A DNA stretch of 64,000 bases from NCBI RefSeq assembly GCF_030690725.1, contig NZ_JAUYGD010000089.1:62001-126000 (forward strand), in the 5' to 3' direction. The first letter of the stretch is position 1, and the number at the start of each line of letters is the position of its first letter. The notes beneath the pieces are model-generated. The model searched no databases and had not been told where the DNA came from. It worked only from the letters and a program-made list of their open reading frames with translations. Both the position numbers and the translations under genes were made by a program. This DNA comes from Pseudomonas sp. (GTDB lineage: Bacteria; Pseudomonadota; Gammaproteobacteria; Pseudomonadales; Pseudomonadaceae). Positions 62,422 through 64,000 of the stretch are shown here, one piece after another.

Positions 62422-63903
62422 ATGAGCAAAGAAGTACTGCTGGTTGTTGAGTCGGTATCCAACGAAAAGGGCGTACCGGCGAGCGTAATTTTTGAGGCGC
62501 TGGAGCTGGCTTTGGCCACGGCTACCAAGAAGCGTTTTGAAGATGAAGTCGAGTTGCGTGTGGCGATCAATCGTCAGACCGGCAACTACGAAACATTCCG
62601 CTGCTGGACAGTGGTTGAAGAAGCTGACTTTGATGATCCTGCGCACCAGGTCACCACTGACATGCCGCGCGCAGTTGAAGCCAATGCAAAAGTTGGTGAA
62701 GTGCTGGAAGAGAAGATCGACTCCATCGAGTTCGGTCGTATTGCCGCGCAAACTGCCAAGCAAGTGATTGTGCAGAAAGTCCGCGAAGCTGAGCGTGCTC
62801 AGGTGGTCGAGGCTTATCGCGAGCGTCTGGGTGAAATCATCTCCGGCACCGTGAAGAAAGTTACCCGTGACAGCGTGATCGTTGATCTGGGTAACAACGC
62901 AGAAGCCATGCTGGCTCGCGAAGACATCATCTCCCGCGAAACTTTCCGTGTCGGTGTGCGCCTGCGCGCCCTGCTCAAGGAAATTCGCACCGAGAACCGC
63001 GGCCCGCAGCTGATCCTCTCGCGCACCGCACCGGAAATGCTTATCGAGCTGTTCCGCATCGAAGTGCCAGAGATCGCCGAAGAGCTGATCGAAGTCATGG
63101 GCGCGTCCCGTGATCCTGGTTCGCGCGCCAAGCTGGCCGTGCGTTCCAAAGACAAACGCATCGACCCGCAGGGTGCCTGTATCGGCATGCGCGGTTCGCG
63201 CGTGCAAGCAGTTTCCGGCGAGTTGGCGGGCGAGCGTGTGGATATCGTGCTGTGGGATGACAATCCCGCGCAGTTCGTAATCAACGCCATGTCGCCGGCC
63301 GAAGTTGCAGCCATCATCGTTGACGAAGATGCCCATGCCATGGACATCGCCGTTGGCGCAGACAACCTTGCTCAGGCCATTGGTCGTGGCGGTCAGAACG
63401 TGCGTTTGGCCAGTCAGTTGACTGGCTGGACCTTGAACGTGATGACCGAAGCGGACATCCAGGCCAAGCAGCAAGCTGAAACAGGCGACATCCTGCAGCG
63501 CTTTATCGACGAGCTGGAAGTCGACGAAGAACTGGCCCAGGTGTTGGTCGAAGAGGGCTTCACCAGCCTTGAAGAAATTGCCTACGTACCGATGGAAGAA
63601 ATGCTCAGCATTGATGGCTTTGACGAGGATATCGTCAACGAGCTCCGCGCCCGTGCCAAAGATCGCTTGCTGACTAAAGCCATCGCCAACGAGGAAAAGC
63701 TGGCAGATGCCCACCCAGCCGAAGACTTGCTCTCGCTTGAGGGGATGGATAAGGCGCTTGCGCATGAACTGGCAGTGCGCGGCGTTGTTAACCGCGAAGA
63801 CCTGGCCGAGCAGTCGATTGATGACCTGCTCGACATCGACGGTATCGACGCTGAGCGAGCCGGCAAGTTGATCATGGCCGCCCGAGCCCATTGGTTCGAG
63901 TAA
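62422..63903 (+). CDS. nusA: Transcription termination/antitermination factor NusA
   Basis: A 493-residue NusA. The N-terminal RNA-polymerase-binding domain (1-125), S1 domain (about 135-200, SGTVKKVTRDSVIVDLGNN), two KH domains (about 205-345, GACIGMRGSRVQAV and AIGRGGQNVRLASQL) and two acidic repeats (about 365-490) are all present. The ATG at 62422 is preceded by GAGG. It acts on pausing and termination and in rRNA antitermination. Confidence 0.97.
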   Translation: MSKEVLLVVESVSNEKGVPASVIFEALELALATATKKRFEDEVELRVAINRQTGNYETFRCWTVVEEADFDDPAHQVTTDMPRAVEANAKVGEVLEEKIDSIEFGRIAAQTAKQVIVQKVREAERAQVVEAYRERLGEIISGTVKKVTRDSVIVDLGNNAEAMLAREDIISRETFRVGVRLRALLKEIRTENRGPQLILSRTAPEMLIELFRIEVPEIAEELIEVMGASRDPGSRAKLAVRSKDKRIDPQGACIGMRGSRVQAVSGELAGERVDIVLWDDNPAQFVINAMSPAEVAAIIVDEDAHAMDIAVGADNLAQAIGRGGQNVRLASQLTGWTLNVMTEADIQAKQQAETGDILQRFIDELEVDEELAQVLVEEGFTSLEEIAYVPMEEMLSIDGFDEDIVNELRARAKDRLLTKAIANEEKLADAHPAEDLLSLEGMDKALAHELAVRGVVNREDLAEQSIDDLLDIDGIDAERAGKLIMAARAHWFE

Positions 63904-63930
63904 GCAGTTGCGGCCTGAGGAGAGAAATGC

Positions 63931-64000
63931 ATGACGCAAGTCACGGTTAAAGAACTGGCCCAAGTGGTCAATACGCCGGTTGAACGCCTGCTGCAGCAAA
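63931..64000 (+). CDS. infB: Translation initiation factor IF-2, N-terminal fragment (runs off the window)
   Basis: The first 23 codons only (MTQVTVKELAQVVNTPVERL..). They match the IF-2 N-terminal IF2_N subdomain that opens InfB in gamma-proteobacteria. GAGGAGAG precedes the ATG. The position after nusA agrees with infB. The GTPase domain lies outside the window. Confidence 0.93.
   Translation, partial: MTQVTVKELAQVVNTPVERLLQQ

Noticed and set aside
62335..63999. A 554-codon open frame antisense to nusA
   Set aside because: Shadow frame with no similarity; nusA on the other strand is complete and conserved.

Overview
The window is a piece of a Pseudomonas chromosome (gamma-proteobacterium, GC-rich). 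It shows no phage, integrase, IS transposase, rRNA or CRISPR array. Two runs of genes follow the order known from P. aeruginosa: fumarase - sadC - ferredoxin reductase - enoyl-CoA hydratase - pyruvate kinase (about 16.4-22.7 kb), and smpB - transporter - ratA - rnfH - bamE - fur - recN - grpE - dnaK - dnaJ - dapB - carA - carB - greA - yhbY - rlmE - ftsH - folP - glmM - tpiA - secG - tRNA-Leu - rimP - nusA - infB (38.8-64 kb). The species cannot be fixed from the sequence alone.

Layout. 1-2.9 kb: L-lactate use (lldD start, lldP, divergent lldR with a palindromic operator). 2.9-9.4 kb: a tightly packed seven-gene minus-strand operon. It encodes a thermostable-hemolysin-family protein, an acyl/AMP ligase, a haem-oxygenase-like putative di-iron enzyme, a short-chain dehydrogenase, a periplasmic TPR protein and a QseBC/PmrAB-type two-component system. 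A TTAA-type box lies at its promoter. This is the best candidate for a poorly described biosynthetic and signalling system. 9.5-16 kb: accessory genes, including a DUF4917 protein with SIR2-like motifs, a MarR/EamA pair with twin operators, and a lower-GC TIR-like gene. 16.4-27 kb: central metabolism (fumarase, pyruvate kinase, malate:quinone oxidoreductase), the diguanylate cyclase sadC and small envelope proteins. 27-38.7 kb: lipoproteins, an acyltransferase, an atypical SRAP protein, a chemoreceptor, an M48 protease, a GDT1-family transporter behind a yybP-ykoY (Mn2+) riboswitch, rsmC, a hydroxyacid dehydrogenase and a LysE exporter. 38.8-64 kb: the housekeeping block.

Points of note. (1) carB has an in-frame TAA at codon 648 where the family has Lys, with the frame otherwise intact to the normal end; it is either a real nonsense mutation or a base-call error. 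(2) Between tRNA-Leu and rimP, where initiator tRNA sits in relatives, is a 72-nt initiator-tRNA-like sequence with a changed anticodon loop and no CCA. It has its own strong promoter and a terminator. (3) carA starts with TTG and is preceded by a terminator hairpin inside a possible 33-codon leader reading frame that overlaps the carA start, which suggests pyrBI-like attenuation. (4) The grpE-dnaK-dnaJ region has a textbook sigma-32 promoter, and recN has a LexA box.
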